This document shows, piece after piece, positions 1 to 10,960 of a stretch of DNA of 64,000 nt; within the stretch, counting starts at the first letter, position 1; every line of letters begins with the position of its first letter. The position numbers were made by a program, and so were the translations under genes. The DNA is from Synanceia verrucosa (taxonomy: Eukaryota > Chordata > Actinopteri > Perciformes > Synanceiidae), in NCBI GenBank assembly GCA_029721515.1, contig CM056559.1:7007001-7071000 (forward strand), in the 5' to 3' direction. The notes under the pieces are model-generated. The model saw nothing but the letters and a program-made list of their open reading frames with translations, had not been told where the DNA came from and searched no databases.

Positions 1-3000
1 AAGCATGACTGAATTAATAAATAGACATGTACTTTCAAATTAAGATTTTAAGAGAATTCGGAGTAATAATGAATAATAATTATTGATACACTGTGATGTG
101 TCTCTAATTGCTTCTAATGTTGGAAATTACAAGACAAACAGCAAAACTTTCGGTGTTAATTTTGGTGGTGATGTCTTTTACATGTAGGTGTTATTACAAA
201 AGAATAGTGCACATTATGGGAGTTCATGATAGCTGTAACATTGTTTACAATTTCCCCATTTTCTTAGGCAACCAGCAATTAAAAGCAAAATCTTAATACA
301 AACTGTAATATTTTATTGGTGAAGTCTGATTGGTTAAATACAAATTGACTGACAGATTTATTTCTAAATATATTGAGTTGCTTATTGCTTACCTTTATTT
401 CGGGTTTCAAAACTATAGATGAAGAAAGAAAATTCAGTTGCATTAAATATATTTCTCCTGTGAGGTTAGTCACAAAATGTCATGTCATGAAAATGCTTAG
501 AGACACATTTGGAGAGCACACCTTTTGTCCAGCAAAAAATGTGGGAGTGGCTCTTTGGTGTGCAAGCAATGTTGAGCAAATTGGGGGAGGGGAGTGAGAG
601 TGACATAACTCCAACTAAGACATTTCTGCAGGATATTGAGATGCTGCCAGTAAGACTGTTTCTGCTACTGCAGTTATTTTAATCTGGGCATTTCAACAGA
701 TGCCTGTGAGGAATAGAAAACCGGCCAATAGATAAGACTTTTGAAATACTAATGCACCACGGTGACCCAGAGCTTTAAGATGTTGACCTGTATGGTCAAC
801 TGAGGTCAAGAATGTCAGTCCACAACAAAACACCCCTCCCCCCTCAGCCTCCAACCTTTCTCAAGTATTTGTTAACTGCTGAATCATTTGTCTGTTCTGT
901 ATTTTCTTAACATGCGGGTCCAAATGTGGTTTCACGAATCATGGAGGGTAAAACACTGAATTTCTTTAATACTGATGTAAAAGCATAAAAATGCATTGAT
1001 ATCTACCAGAAGTAACCAATGAAACAGCCATTACGTGAAAGTTTGAAACATGTAGCAGTGAAATGCAACAAGTGCATTTACTTATGTTGGGATACTTACC
1101 TTGAACATTAACTTTATGGTGCTTTGCACTTTTAATCCACTGCATAAGAGACTTCATGACTTACAAAACGGACTGTATTTGATTTACATGGAGTATAATT
1201 CCTGGTGTGTAAATGACATGAAACTATAAATTAGCTCCACCTGGAACAACTGCAACATTAAAATAGTCTTGACACAATCATGTATCAGCGTTAATAATAG
1301 TAAAAATAGTAATAATATGATGATGAAACATGGAGGTTATTATTTTATTGCTGCTTATAACCTACTGTTGGCAGCTGTGCACATAGTGAATTTATATTAT
1401 GACATATATAAAGACCTAAACACTTCCACAACTAGAAGAGTAAATTCCCTGAATATTATGGTTCGGATAAAAAGGTAAATTACCTTCACTTTTGGCTGCA
1501 GCTCTGGAGGAAAATCAATAGATGTCTTTGTAATAGTGTCAGATTTAGCTCCAGCTCCTGTTGCGCTACAAAGCACTTCTCCTCTTAACAGCAGCTTTCT
1601 ACTCTTTTACTTTGAAGGCCTCAGCACCTAGTTTCCGGTATGGTCCTTGCTTCCTGCTGCTGACCTGACCGGCTGCAAATCATCACCGGAGAGACGTCAC
1701 GGCTGTGAATGATCGCCCTCTGCTCCTCGTCTCTCCATCACTGCAATCAGAGACACGTACAGAGCATCTGAACTGCTGCAGCCTGACAGCTTGTCCTGGA
1801 GGAAGAAGAAGCACAAACTTGTTTAATGCAGATAAAAAAAAAGATTGAAACAGTTTGCACTTCACAGGACAGTGAAAGGAAGAACAGTAATGAGGTGAGA
1901 GCGGGTCACTCAGTGACACCGGAAGCCTTGTTGACTCTGTGATGGCTCACATTAAAAGCAGGAATGTCACAGCCGAAAATATCAAGCCCTCTCTGGTACA
2001 CAGTGTGTTGACATCCTAGCCTGGAAGTATTAACTTTACTCCCGCACAAACATTCATTATGCAACACGTGTTTATCCCCCTCCACCCCCACCTCCAAGCC
2101 CCATCTATGTGGACAAACAGCCCGGGGAATTTTCCAGCCCCGACATAACCTGTCAGCACTGTAACCTTTCTGTAAATAGTCCTGTGTGTCCATGACATGG
2201 CGAAAACAAAAGGGGATCCCAAAAACAGGGCTGTACTGCCCTCTAGTGTTCAAAAGATATCACTACAATGTCTGGATCTAAGGACTGTATTTGGAACTAA
2301 GGACAAAATGGGCCAGGACAAAATTAGATTTGGAAACCATTTTTCTTTTTATTTTGTAAATGGGTTAACGCTCAGACTGTACACAACAGATATTTTCTGA
2401 GTTTGACCCAATAAAACCAAAAGGAGCATCCAGTGACGAGGGAGCAAGGTGGTCAGGTCAACAGCAGAGCAGGTAAGGGAGAGTAAAGCTCATCTTTTTG
2501 TTCTTATATACTTCAGATCTGTAGCAACGACTCTTTATTTACTGCCTAAAGCTTTGTGTCAACGCCTCCTGTTTTCAGGGGGGACCACCCTGCTTCCTGC
2601 CGGTGTTCATCCTGAACGTGTCAAGCAGCCGCTCTTGGTGAGTGATTTTTGTACAAAAAAGACAAAAACTAGAAAAAGAAATTCAAAGACCACAGTATAG
2701 AACACTTAAATAACAACAGGGGAGGGAGGGGGGAACTAATAATAAAAAAAACAATGCGTAGTAATGCCAGAACAAGCCCCAAATGTAGCACTCAATAAAT
2801 CAAACTGAGAATTTTCCCACCCCTGAACAAACATGGGCACGTCTATCTGCCTTGTAGTTACACATTATAAAGTACTGACTGAATTCATGCCAAGGCTCAA
2901 AAACACCTCCCTTCACTATAGCTGGCAATATATAGTGCTGTGACCAGAGACGGACAGTTTCATACACTACACGTGTTATAATGACCACATTAGTCCATTT

Positions 3001-4263
3001 ATCATACTTTTCTTCTAATACAGTATATCAAATAAAAAGAATAGGCGAAATCTCTCACGACAAAGCTATGCAGATTATCATAGAAACTGATGACAAGACA
3101 GTCTATTGACACACAGGCACAGTGCACAAGCTTGCAGGCAGGAAATGGAAAAGAAATATTTGTCATTTTTAAATAGTACAAAATGCTTTTTTGAGTTTTT
3201 ATTATTTTTGCTTCAGAAGCACAACTCAAAGCACAAAGCCAGACCTTTGAGGTGCTTTAATGTGAAGGAAAAAAAAAAAAACATCAGTTATCGTAGTTGG
3301 TGCCCCCAAAACAAATATGTGGCTTAAATTTAGCTCAAGATCATAAGATTCACAGTTCCTCAACCCTTGGCTGAGAATTAGCAGTTCTGCTGGCAGATTT
3401 TTTTTTTTTAAATCAAATACATTTTATTAATGAATATTTTAACCAACACTGTGGTAAGGCAGTGACAGACTGAATATATTTGATCGTAAAATGGGCCAAA
3501 TCTGATCTGATCATGCACACTGTTGATGTGTTGTGGGTTTTTCTCTGTCTCTCTTTCCCTCTGCAGCTGGCTGTGGGTTAATCCTGTAGCTTTATAACCG
3601 TAACAAACAGGTTATGATCCAGACACTGAAGTCGGGCCTGTGTTTAATCGATGCCAGCATATCTGTGAGAGATGAAACATCCCTGCAACAGACAAAGTGA
3701 AACAATAAACCTCGTAAACAAAACTTTACAACCACTTGCAGGTCAGACATGCAGAACAAGCTATTTAATGAGACAAGCCCACAAATTAAATTAAAAACAA
3801 AAATAAAATGCAAACAGTTTTACGTCTGAACAGTAGAACATAAAAATAAGAAAAATAATTTTAATTTTTTATATATAGTCAGTTTTGTTTTTTTTACATT
3901 TCTCATAATAATCCAATATGTGTGTGCAGTTGAAACTAAAAGCACAGGACAAAAAGTCTAATTTCATATATTTACCAAGCGATGGTTATAATAAGAGATT
4001 GTCCTTAATCGTCCTGATTGGTTAAATAAAATGTCAATAAAAAAATAAAATAAATCTCTTATGATCTAAAGATAAACTCCTCAGGTGTCGTAAACATGAA
4101 TGAAACCAGAAAGCACAGTCAAAGTGTTTCTCTAACCAATCGACACATGTGTTGTTTTTGTTTTGAGTGTGTAGTTAAGGGCACTGGAAATCAAAACTCC
4201 TGCAGTGTTTCTCGCTCATTGCCTCAAAATGTTTCGGATCGGGGTGGGGCTTTCCCCGGCCCA
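1..4263 (-). other. 3' UTR of ncam1 and downstream flank
   Basis: This stretch follows the exon 19 stop on the minus strand. I see no spliced or long coding frame in it on either strand. Minus-strand AATAAA hexamers (TTTATT on plus) occur at about 3423-3428, 3198-3203, 2528-2533 and 2347-2352; any could end the transcript and I cannot choose. Runs of A or T at 3270-3282, 3401-3411 and 1835-1843 are simple. No neighbouring gene such as ttc12, which follows NCAM1 in many vertebrates, is recognisable. Confidence 0.45.
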
Positions 4264-4384
4264 TCATGCTTTGCTCGCGGTGGTATTTGTCTGTATGACA
4301 CTGTTGTGTTCTGCAGCGATCTCCGTCAAGGCGTTTGATAATTCGGCCTCCTCCAGTTTCCCTTTCTCATCAGAAAAAATCTTC
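4264..4384 (-). CDS. ncam1: ncam1 exon 19: short C-terminal exon
   Basis: The acceptor CTTTTTCTCCTCGTTGCAG is followed by 121 nt coding for KIFSDEKGKLEEAELSNAL, then TEIAAEHNSVIQTNTTASKA and a TGA stop. It is in the same phase as exon 18, so it completes the Glu codon left by exon 17. The mammalian last exon starts EKGPVEAKPE and ends ENESKA-stop, so the EKG start, acidic composition and SKA terminus identify it although the middle has diverged. It gives the NCAM140-type tail. The 40-codon frame is too short to be reported by a simple ORF scan. Confidence 0.88.
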
Positions 4385-4525
4385 CTGCAACGAGGAGAAA
4401 AAGCAGAAAGTGCACAATCAGAAATCTGGTCATCTCTGGGTGGAAAACAACAACAAAAATCTCAGCAAACAAACAGTTTAGTCAAACACAATTTTAACCA
4501 TTTATTCTCAATGACACCTTCACCC

Positions 4526-4568
4526 AATATGTAAGAAGACACTGTGTCTGGAGGTCTTCTTACATATT
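4526..4568. repeat. Perfect 15-bp inverted repeat upstream of exon 19
   Basis: Arms aatatgtaagaagac (4526-4540) and gtcttcttacatatt (4554-4568) are exact reverse complements around a 13-nt spacer. It sits in the exon 18-19 interval, 142 nt before the exon 19 acceptor on the transcript strand. In RNA it would form a stable stem-loop. Confidence 0.85.
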
Positions 4569-4883
4569 TCTTCACCACCTTGACAACAGTCAGATAAAAT
4601 TAAACAGATAATGACATACCTGTCGGTCATCGACTAGCCTTCCTGATCTGGATAGAATACTTCACAGACTATGGTGGATCAGTAATTGAGCCGTGGGCTT
4701 GCTCTACGTCATATAAATGCTCTTGTTACAGCCGTGAAGCGCAGTATCTACATCCTGCCTGCAGCTCTTCTCTCTTCTGCAGCTCAGAGCAGGAAAACAC
4801 GTCTAGCCTCTGTTCTCTTTAGTAGAGGATTTAGGCAACACTCAGAGGCATACAGTTCCTGCCTGAGACAAAACACTTGGTTG

Positions 4884-5997
4884 TTAAACCCCTTTCAGAC
4901 ATGGAGTATAATATATGCTGCTGGTTTAATCTGTTTTAGTGATTCTGGTGTTTCTTATGTTTCATTCACACAGGATAGGACTGCTCTGAAAAAAGCCACA
5001 ATGCTTGTGTGATATTGCCACCTGGTGTACAAGAGGGAGCAGAGGCAAATAAGAAAATGTTTTCCACTCTTATTCAGGGTTCTTGCACCTTTTTAAAAGT
5101 CTAATTTAATACTTTTTAAGCCCTCAACAAATATAATTCAAGACCCAAAAATATCATAAGAATTTCTTTGATAGAAAATAGTCAACTTATTGTAGGGCTT
5201 GAATGATATTATAAGATAATAAGAATAAGAATAATAATAATAATAAGATTTTTTTTCAGCCCTTTAACACTTGCAACAATGATATAAACTGAAGGCATAA
5301 CATATAACTCTTTTTCTACTGCTTTAATTTCACAACTATCAAGAACAAAGAAAATCTCTCAATACTGTTTTCCTATTTTGCCTATTAAAGGCACCATCTG
5401 AAAATATAATCCTTACATCAAATTTACGGTAAATTTAAGACAATTTATGACCTTAATTATCCAGATTTTAATTTAAGACATTTTAAGACTTTTTAAGGAA
5501 CCACGGGAACCCTGTTATTTTCCCGTTGGAGACTTAAAAAGCTCAAGTCCACAACAATAGTGACATTTATTAAGTAATCAGCTGAGTTTAAGTGAATAAT
5601 TACAAATACTTAAGTCTACAATTCCCTAAGAAAAACAGACTATGGTTTGTGACTTGTTGAAGTGTACTTAACTGTGCCGTTACATTAGTGCAGTGTTACA
5701 CTAGGAGATGTATAAATATGGGGATAGCGCTGCATGCTTTCAGACTCCAGTGGAAGACATTTATAGTGATGATGCTCACAATTGTAGGATAAAAAGTGAC
5801 AGAAATAGTTGTGTAAGAAATGAAAGAGAGCTTGAAAGAGAAAAGTTCAAATCCTGCTTACTTGCTCCCCTCTGCATGTCAGACTGTCAGCTTTAATTAG
5901 TTTGTCAGAGAGGGGAAGGGGGGCTTTCGGAAGCCGCTCAAACATTAAATTTAGAAATGTTATTGTGGAACAAGCTTCATGTCTGAAAGGGACTTAA
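4884..5997. mobile_element. Probable non-autonomous DNA transposon with a nested insertion
   Basis: The left end reads ttaaacccctttcagacatg and the right end, in reverse complement, ttaagtccctttcagacatg: 18 of 20 bases match, and both start at a TTAA. The TTAA target would suit a piggyBac-like element, though the ends are not classic. No transposase is visible. A second element (5075-5514) interrupts it. Confidence 0.6.
5075..5514. mobile_element. hAT-like miniature element nested in 4884-5997
   Basis: The ends are terminal inverted repeats: cagggttcttgcacctttt at the left and, in reverse complement, cagggttcccgtggttcctt at the right, followed by inverted AAAAGTCT/AAAAAGTCTT stretches. The interior is AT-rich with no coding capacity. 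This end type is common in teleost genomes. Both flanks carry ttatt, a partial duplication only. Confidence 0.7.
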
Positions 5998-6208
5998 CTT
6001 TTCTTGTGGTGAATGTTGCAAAAGTGCAGACCCCACAATGGAGAACTTTTACACACAGCATGAAAAAGAGAACGATCATCTCACTCCTCTGTCACAATCC
6101 ACAACAACGTCATTAAGCCAGTGTCATTACCACAGTTTACCATTACAATATTTCATATTGTGTGGGCAATGGCAAGATGCGGTGGTGAATGAATGGGCTT
6201 ACAAGTTA

Positions 6209-6234
6209 CACACACACACACACACTCACACACA
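6209..6234. repeat. CA dinucleotide repeat next to the exon 18 stop
   Basis: A short imperfect (CA)n tract starts 10 bp beyond the TAG stop of exon 18 on the transcript strand. Confidence 0.9.
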
Positions 6235-6243
6235 GATAAACCT

Positions 6244-7357
6244 CTAGAGGGAGCCGTACTCATCGTTGACAGGAGGAGCAGTCTTGGCCAGAGTCTCTGA
6301 CGCCTCCAGAGCTGGGCCAGAGGGGGGGAGTTCTGCTCCGTCTCCATTGGGCAGAGAGGGGGCAGAGGGCGGGCTCTCTAAGCTAATAAGATCTGCATGA
6401 GGCAGGGAAGGTCTTTCGGTCCCGTTTGTCAGCTCTAGCTCTAAATCTGCACTTTGGGGCCCGACCTCAGGTGTTAGCAAGTCGTACGTGTCTGATGCCG
6501 ATGTGAGGAGATCATTTGAAACCGGCGCCTCAACACTGGCAGGGGCAGGAGTAGAAGACATAGCGGTAACAGGTAAAGGGGAGGGTATGTCTGCAACTAG
6601 AGGAGCAGATTTTTCAGCATCCGGGACTTCAAGAGCACCGTGGATCGCTGAAGGAGAACTACTTGCAGCAACTTTGGCAGTGGTATCGACAGTTTGCTCA
6701 GCAGGTTGGTTATTAGTGTCTAAGGCAGTAAGGCTAGACCCACTGGGATCTGGGGCAGCTGTGTTTGAATCAGGGTCTGGTTTAGGAGTGGTGGCAGTTT
6801 GCGCTGGGGTCTCAGTGTCTGAGGCTACAGTGTGTGGCTGTAGAGGAAGCTTGTCGACTGGTGGCCTCGGAGCAGGTTTCTTGGTGTCGAGAGCAGGAGA
6901 GGACGACGGGGAAGACGCAGCCAGTGGAGATACAGGCGGGCTACCTTTAGCATTCAGAGCGGCGAGTTTAGGAGAGTGTCTACGCTTCGGTGGTATCGGT
7001 GCCCCAGATTTTTGAGGTTTAGTCCATTCAGGGGTGCAAGGAGGGGTGGTTATTTTCTCCTGATCTTCCGGCGGGTTACTTCCTCTTTGTTCTACTAATG
7101 GGGCCATTTTAGCTTCGATGGCAGTGGTGGAGATGAGGGGCGTCTGCGGGGCCGTGCTCGACTCTGGAGTCGGGGCCGGGGCCAGGACAGGGGTGGGTGA
7201 GGGGTCGTTGGCCGGGGTAGACAGGCTACAAGTGAGGGTAGTGGTCTCGCTAGAGGGGCTGTCCTGAGCGGGGTCAATTGTTGCAGTGGCTGTGTCAGAG
7301 TTGGTGGCTACGGAGGAGAGGGTGTCCAGTGCCAGAGCAGCAGTGTAAGCCGCCAGC
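6244..7357 (-). CDS. ncam1: ncam1 exon 18: long NCAM180-type cytoplasmic exon
   Basis: The acceptor TGCTCTCTCAG is followed by an open frame of 370 codons plus the split Glu, ending in TAG. The start (TLSSVATNSDTATATIDPA, then QDSPSSETTTLT) aligns with NCAM180 exon 18 (LPSVTTVTTNSD / AQNSPTSETTTLT). The rest is a Pro/Ser/Thr/Ala-rich disordered tail with basic (IPPKRRHSPK) and proline-rich (KKPAPRPPVDK) stretches and repeated DLLT motifs. It is longer than the roughly 267-residue mammalian exon. In mammals exon 18 is internal; here it either ends at its own stop (EYGSL) or uses an in-frame donor GATGA|GTACGG at 6259/6260. NCAM180 forms bind spectrin and concentrate at synapses. Confidence 0.93.
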
Positions 7358-8082
7358 CTGAGAGAGCAGGGAGAGAACAGAGACACACAGACTAGACACC
7401 AGGGTGACTGTGACAGAGGAAGGGTGGCTCGGACGAGAGCATGCAGAGGGATTAGTTGGCTTTAGAAATTCACACAGACAAAGCAACTAAAAAACAGCAA
7501 ATATTAAGCCTAGTGAGAAAAAAAGAAACAAAGAAAAAGAGGGCGTCATGCTGTGAGTGGACATCAAAAGATACACCCCATACACACACCAACATGAAGT
7601 ACACTAATGTACTAAAAACAGCACCAGTCTTCCTGCAGAAAACTACAGAATCACCTTTAAAGGGTTAAACAGTACCAGTGACAATCTCAATACTGTCATC
7701 TATTCTTTTCAGATTGCTGTTAATGAGTGATGGCTTGCTGGGGTTGTCAAATGGCTTCGTATGAGTTGACCACACTCGAGGACAAAAAGCCTTTCTGTCT
7801 TTAACTGGTATTGCTTCAACCTTGATACGACGAGACAGAAAATCTCCAGAGGCTGGAGGAGAAACACAAAGTGCCGTAATCCCTCTGAAAGGGAATGAAA
7901 ACAGAAAAGCAGCACAGTCCAGTGGACTCCACCCAAGAATGACCTGAGCTTTTTACAAAAAAAGGGTCAAATTATGTCCTGTTGAATAACATAATTATTC
8001 TTTGACGTGGAGTGCAATGTACGACAGCTAAAAATACTTGAGCGGTAAAAAGGCTGAGTGCAGTGCGTCACTTTTTACTCAC
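7358..8082 (-). other. Intron 17
   Basis: The 725 bp between exons 17 and 18 show a pyrimidine-rich acceptor tract at 7358-7380 (minus strand) and nothing else I can identify. Confidence 0.7.
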
Positions 8083-8199
8083 TCTGGCTCCGTGAGGGGT
8101 GTGGTTTCATTGGGTTCAGTCGGTCCTGCTGCGTTATGATTGGCCGTGCACTCGTCCTCTGTTCTGACTTCCACTATCGGCTCTTTGGACTCATCTTTC
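8083..8199 (-). CDS. ncam1: ncam1 exon 17: juxtamembrane cytoplasmic exon
   Basis: The exon is 117 nt, acceptor TTTGTCCCTCTGTCCTGCAG, donor CCAGA|GTGAGT. It encodes KDESKEPIVEVRTED, then ECTANHNAAGPTEPNETT and PLTEPE. The length equals that of mammalian NCAM exon 17 and the ends are nearly identical (KDESKEPIVEVRTEE; EPNETTPLTEPE). It ends in phase 2, which suits both exon 18 and exon 19, each of which starts with a single G completing a Glu codon. Confidence 0.97.
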
Positions 8200-10466
8200 C
8201 TGCAGGACAGAGGGACAAATACAAACAGGTTGTCAAATAGAGGACTTAAGTCTGAAAGGTGATACATGAGCAGACGATGGTAATTATATCAATACAGGAG
8301 GTGAGTGGATTCCCTTATATGAAGAAATATGACGATGTGGCTGTATGTAGCACAAATCAAAACTCAATGAAACTTCCCACTCAGATTGATTTAAAATGTC
8401 TTATTGTGCACGTGAGACTACTTGTTCAGTGCTTCACTTAAAGCTTCATCCCTCATATTTTCACTGAAGGAGAAACCCACTCTAAAAACTTCATCGCCTT
8501 TATGGGCCCGTTTCATTGATTTGTGTATTTTTCCTGTTCCTACGGCTGCTGACTGAGTGGACCATAATGCACGGCAGTCACAAGATGTGTTTATTTTGCT
8601 CAGGAGGCACAGCAGTTTTTCTTTAATGGAAACCTCTTCCCCAGTTATCGCTTGCTTTATCAAAAAAGCATAAAACCTTCAGCAGAGATTCTTAATCTTC
8701 TTCAGTGTCAGTCCTTAAAGGCCTTCTGGGGAACGCAGCGAGTCACTGATTAAACTAGATGTACAGTAGATGAGGTAGAGGAAATGTGAACAACAGAAAC
8801 ATAAAGAACAACTGGACCAAAAAAAAGAAAAGTGGGATATATTTAACATCGCAGAGTATGATTGATTACCCCTAAACAGCTCAAAGAACAACATACAGAA
8901 ATCTACCAGAAATATTCAACATTCACTCTTCTGACTGGAAATATTTTAACTTGCAAAAATTAATTGGTTAATTAATTGTTTAGTTGTGCCGCACAATAAA
9001 CCCAGCACTGACATATTTTTGTAAAACTGCGCAATTAATCGAATTGCAATTACCATTTTGGCTTCCAACAAACAAGAAAATCAACATTTTTTGTGGCAAA
9101 TTCCATTTTGCAACGACGCTCTTATTTCATCTTGTGTTATTAATCCGGCTGTCCGGCACATTTCCCCTGTAGGAGGACCAGGTCTGGGTCGATTTGGAGA
9201 GGCTGAAGGTGTTTCACAGCAGCCCCGGCACAGACCTGAGACACAGTCTGTCTCATTGCCATGCTTTTTGGGTATTTCTTGCCATTTCATCACAATAAAT
9301 ATCTTTGTTATCTAATGTGTTTATTATGAGTAAGTTGTTTACTGGAGAACAAAGTTCCCTCAAAACCCTTAATGTTGCTGTCATTGAAACTCAGTGAAGA
9401 CTGATGGCTTTAACTTTAGAAAGTAAGCTACAAAATGTTTATTCCAAAAATGTCAAATAATTGTGATGTCAATATTGAAGAAATATATATAAGCACGGGG
9501 GCGGCACGATGGTGTAGTGGTTAGCACTGTCGCCTCACAGCAAGAAGGTACCAGGTTCGAATCCTGGGGCCTTTCTGTGTTCCTTCTGCCCTAAGACAGC
9601 TGGGATAGGCTCCAGCCCCCCCGCGACCCTATGAGGATAAGCGGTAGATAATGGATGGATATATAAGCACATACATAATCGAGTAGCCTTATATTATAAT
9701 AAAGTCTAACAAAGCACACCATCCACATCTAGCACCCACTTCTCATTAGCACAGTTGCAGAGTTGTGTTTTATAATAATATTCCATCTGCATCTGGACAA
9801 TTATAATATATAAAAATATTATAATTATAATATAATACATCCATTCTTGGGCTGCTTGATTATTGTAAAAATAATAATCACCATAATTTTGATCAATATT
9901 GTGAGTGCAATTGCTTGCTGACTTTGAAAATGTTATGAATTCAGAGAGAAAATGGTTCATTTAAAAAAAAAAAAAAAAACCTTATGTGCCTCAATCTGAT
10001 GGATTTTGGGAATAAATTTAAGAGGCTAGAGCTACGAAGAACTTTGTGCTAAGTAAACAGTTTAATCATGAACACATTATGACACATCATCATATCCACA
10101 AAGTTTTATTAACAAGACAGAGTCTGAGTTTCAATGCTTGCCAATGCTTTTCTAATCCGATTTTGAGCCGATTGCGGCACATTGCCAGTGCAGTGAACGT
10201 GACATGACTGCACTGTACAAATTGTATTTACAGCTGTCTTAGATTTCCTTTCAATGACGTTGCTGATCTGATTGCATTCTGATCACTAATTTTCACTAAT
10301 TCATTCTTTGGGTAAGTACTCAGATTTCAATGATGGTATTTGAACACTGTTATAAGAACAACTTTGATAAGATCACGTGGCAAGTTTGTGAAAATAAAAA
10401 GCATCTCTGAAGGTCCTACAGCAGAAGAAAGGGTAACACTGACTCCTTTTTATTCCTGCTACTCAC
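8200..10466 (-). other. Intron 16, with a SINE
   Basis: This 2.27 kb intron separates the transmembrane exon from exon 17. It contains the SINE at 9497-9658, an AT-rich stretch around 9765-9840 and a poly-A run at 9963-9979. No further exon is recognisable. Confidence 0.7.
9497..9658 (+). mobile_element. tRNA-derived SINE with target site duplication
   Basis: The element opens gggggcggcacgatggtgta and contains an A-box-like tggtgtagtgg and an exact B box ggttcgaatcc, the two parts of an RNA polymerase III internal promoter. It ends in a tgg-atggat tail typical of a teleost SINE family (…gcggtagataatggatggat). The 12-bp repeat atatataagcac flanks it at 9485-9496 and 9659-9670, so the insertion is fairly recent. 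Confidence 0.88.
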
Positions 10467-10665
10467 ATGAACGCTGCCTTGCCCTCCTCCAGGTTGTGCC
10501 CTTTGGTTCCTGTGCCTGATTTACCGCAGAGGCACATGATGAGGCCACACTTGTTGACAAAGTAACAGGTGACATCCACAGCAAGCAGCAAGAGTATAAA
10601 TACGACAACCAGGATCCCTGCCCAGAGCATGATGCCCATGGAGAGCGCCGCCTCATCACCCATAT
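10467..10665 (-). CDS. ncam1: ncam1 exon 16: transmembrane segment and start of cytoplasmic tail
   Basis: The exon is 199 nt, acceptor TTTTGTCTGGCAG, donor TTCAT|GTGAGT. After a short acidic stalk (DMGDEAALS) comes a hydrophobic run from MGIMLWAGILVVVF through ILLLLAVDV, then TCYFVNKCGLIMCLCGKSG and KGHNLEEGKAAF. The ILLLLAVDVTCYF...KCG pattern is diagnostic for NCAM (VLLLVVVDITCYFLNKCG). Four juxtamembrane cysteines are present, as in the palmitoylated cluster of mammalian NCAM140/180, but IAVN between the third and fourth is absent. The split codon with exon 17 is ATG where mammals have Ser. Confidence 0.95.
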
Positions 10666-10954
10666 CTGCCAGACAAAAGACAAGAGAGGGAGAGAGCTGA
10701 ACAATCGTAGCGTGGCACCGGTTTAAAGAAACAGCCAGGAACTACTGAATAAAAGTGCAGCTATGCTACTGGAACTACAAATAATTCCATAAAACAGAAA
10801 CAACTCACCTGCTATGAGCACTGATATACTCTAGTTGTCTCGACATGAATTTCTATGCAGTGTGATTTCTGTGTAGACTGTCCTGTCTGATTTGTGTCCA
10901 ATTGTTGATATAATACTTTCGTGAAAACACACATAAATATATATATTCAACCCA

Positions 10955-10960
10955 TTTATT
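10955..10960 (-). promoter_or_regulatory. Possible poly(A) signal for the GPI transcript
   Basis: A canonical AATAAA (TTTATT on the plus strand) lies about 865 nt after the exon 15 stop and upstream of exon 16. The GPI form needs its own polyadenylation site in this interval. The only other hexamer I noted in the interval is ATTAAA near 11490. The assignment is by position only. Confidence 0.35.

Noticed and set aside
1906..2253. Minus-strand open frame of 115 codons near the left end
   Set aside because: No domain, no splice context and no similarity to any gene I know to flank NCAM1; treated as noncoding.
4096..4534. Plus-strand open frames of 80 and 109 codons
   Set aside because: They overlap exon 19 on the opposite strand and have no family features.
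6488..7015. Plus-strand open frame of 175 codons
   Set aside because: It is the antisense shadow of exon 18, rich in Gly/Ser/Ala because the coding strand is Pro/Ala/Ser-rich.
9497..9600. tRNA gene
   Set aside because: A and B boxes are present but no cloverleaf with acceptor stem could be drawn; repeat tail and target duplication show a SINE.
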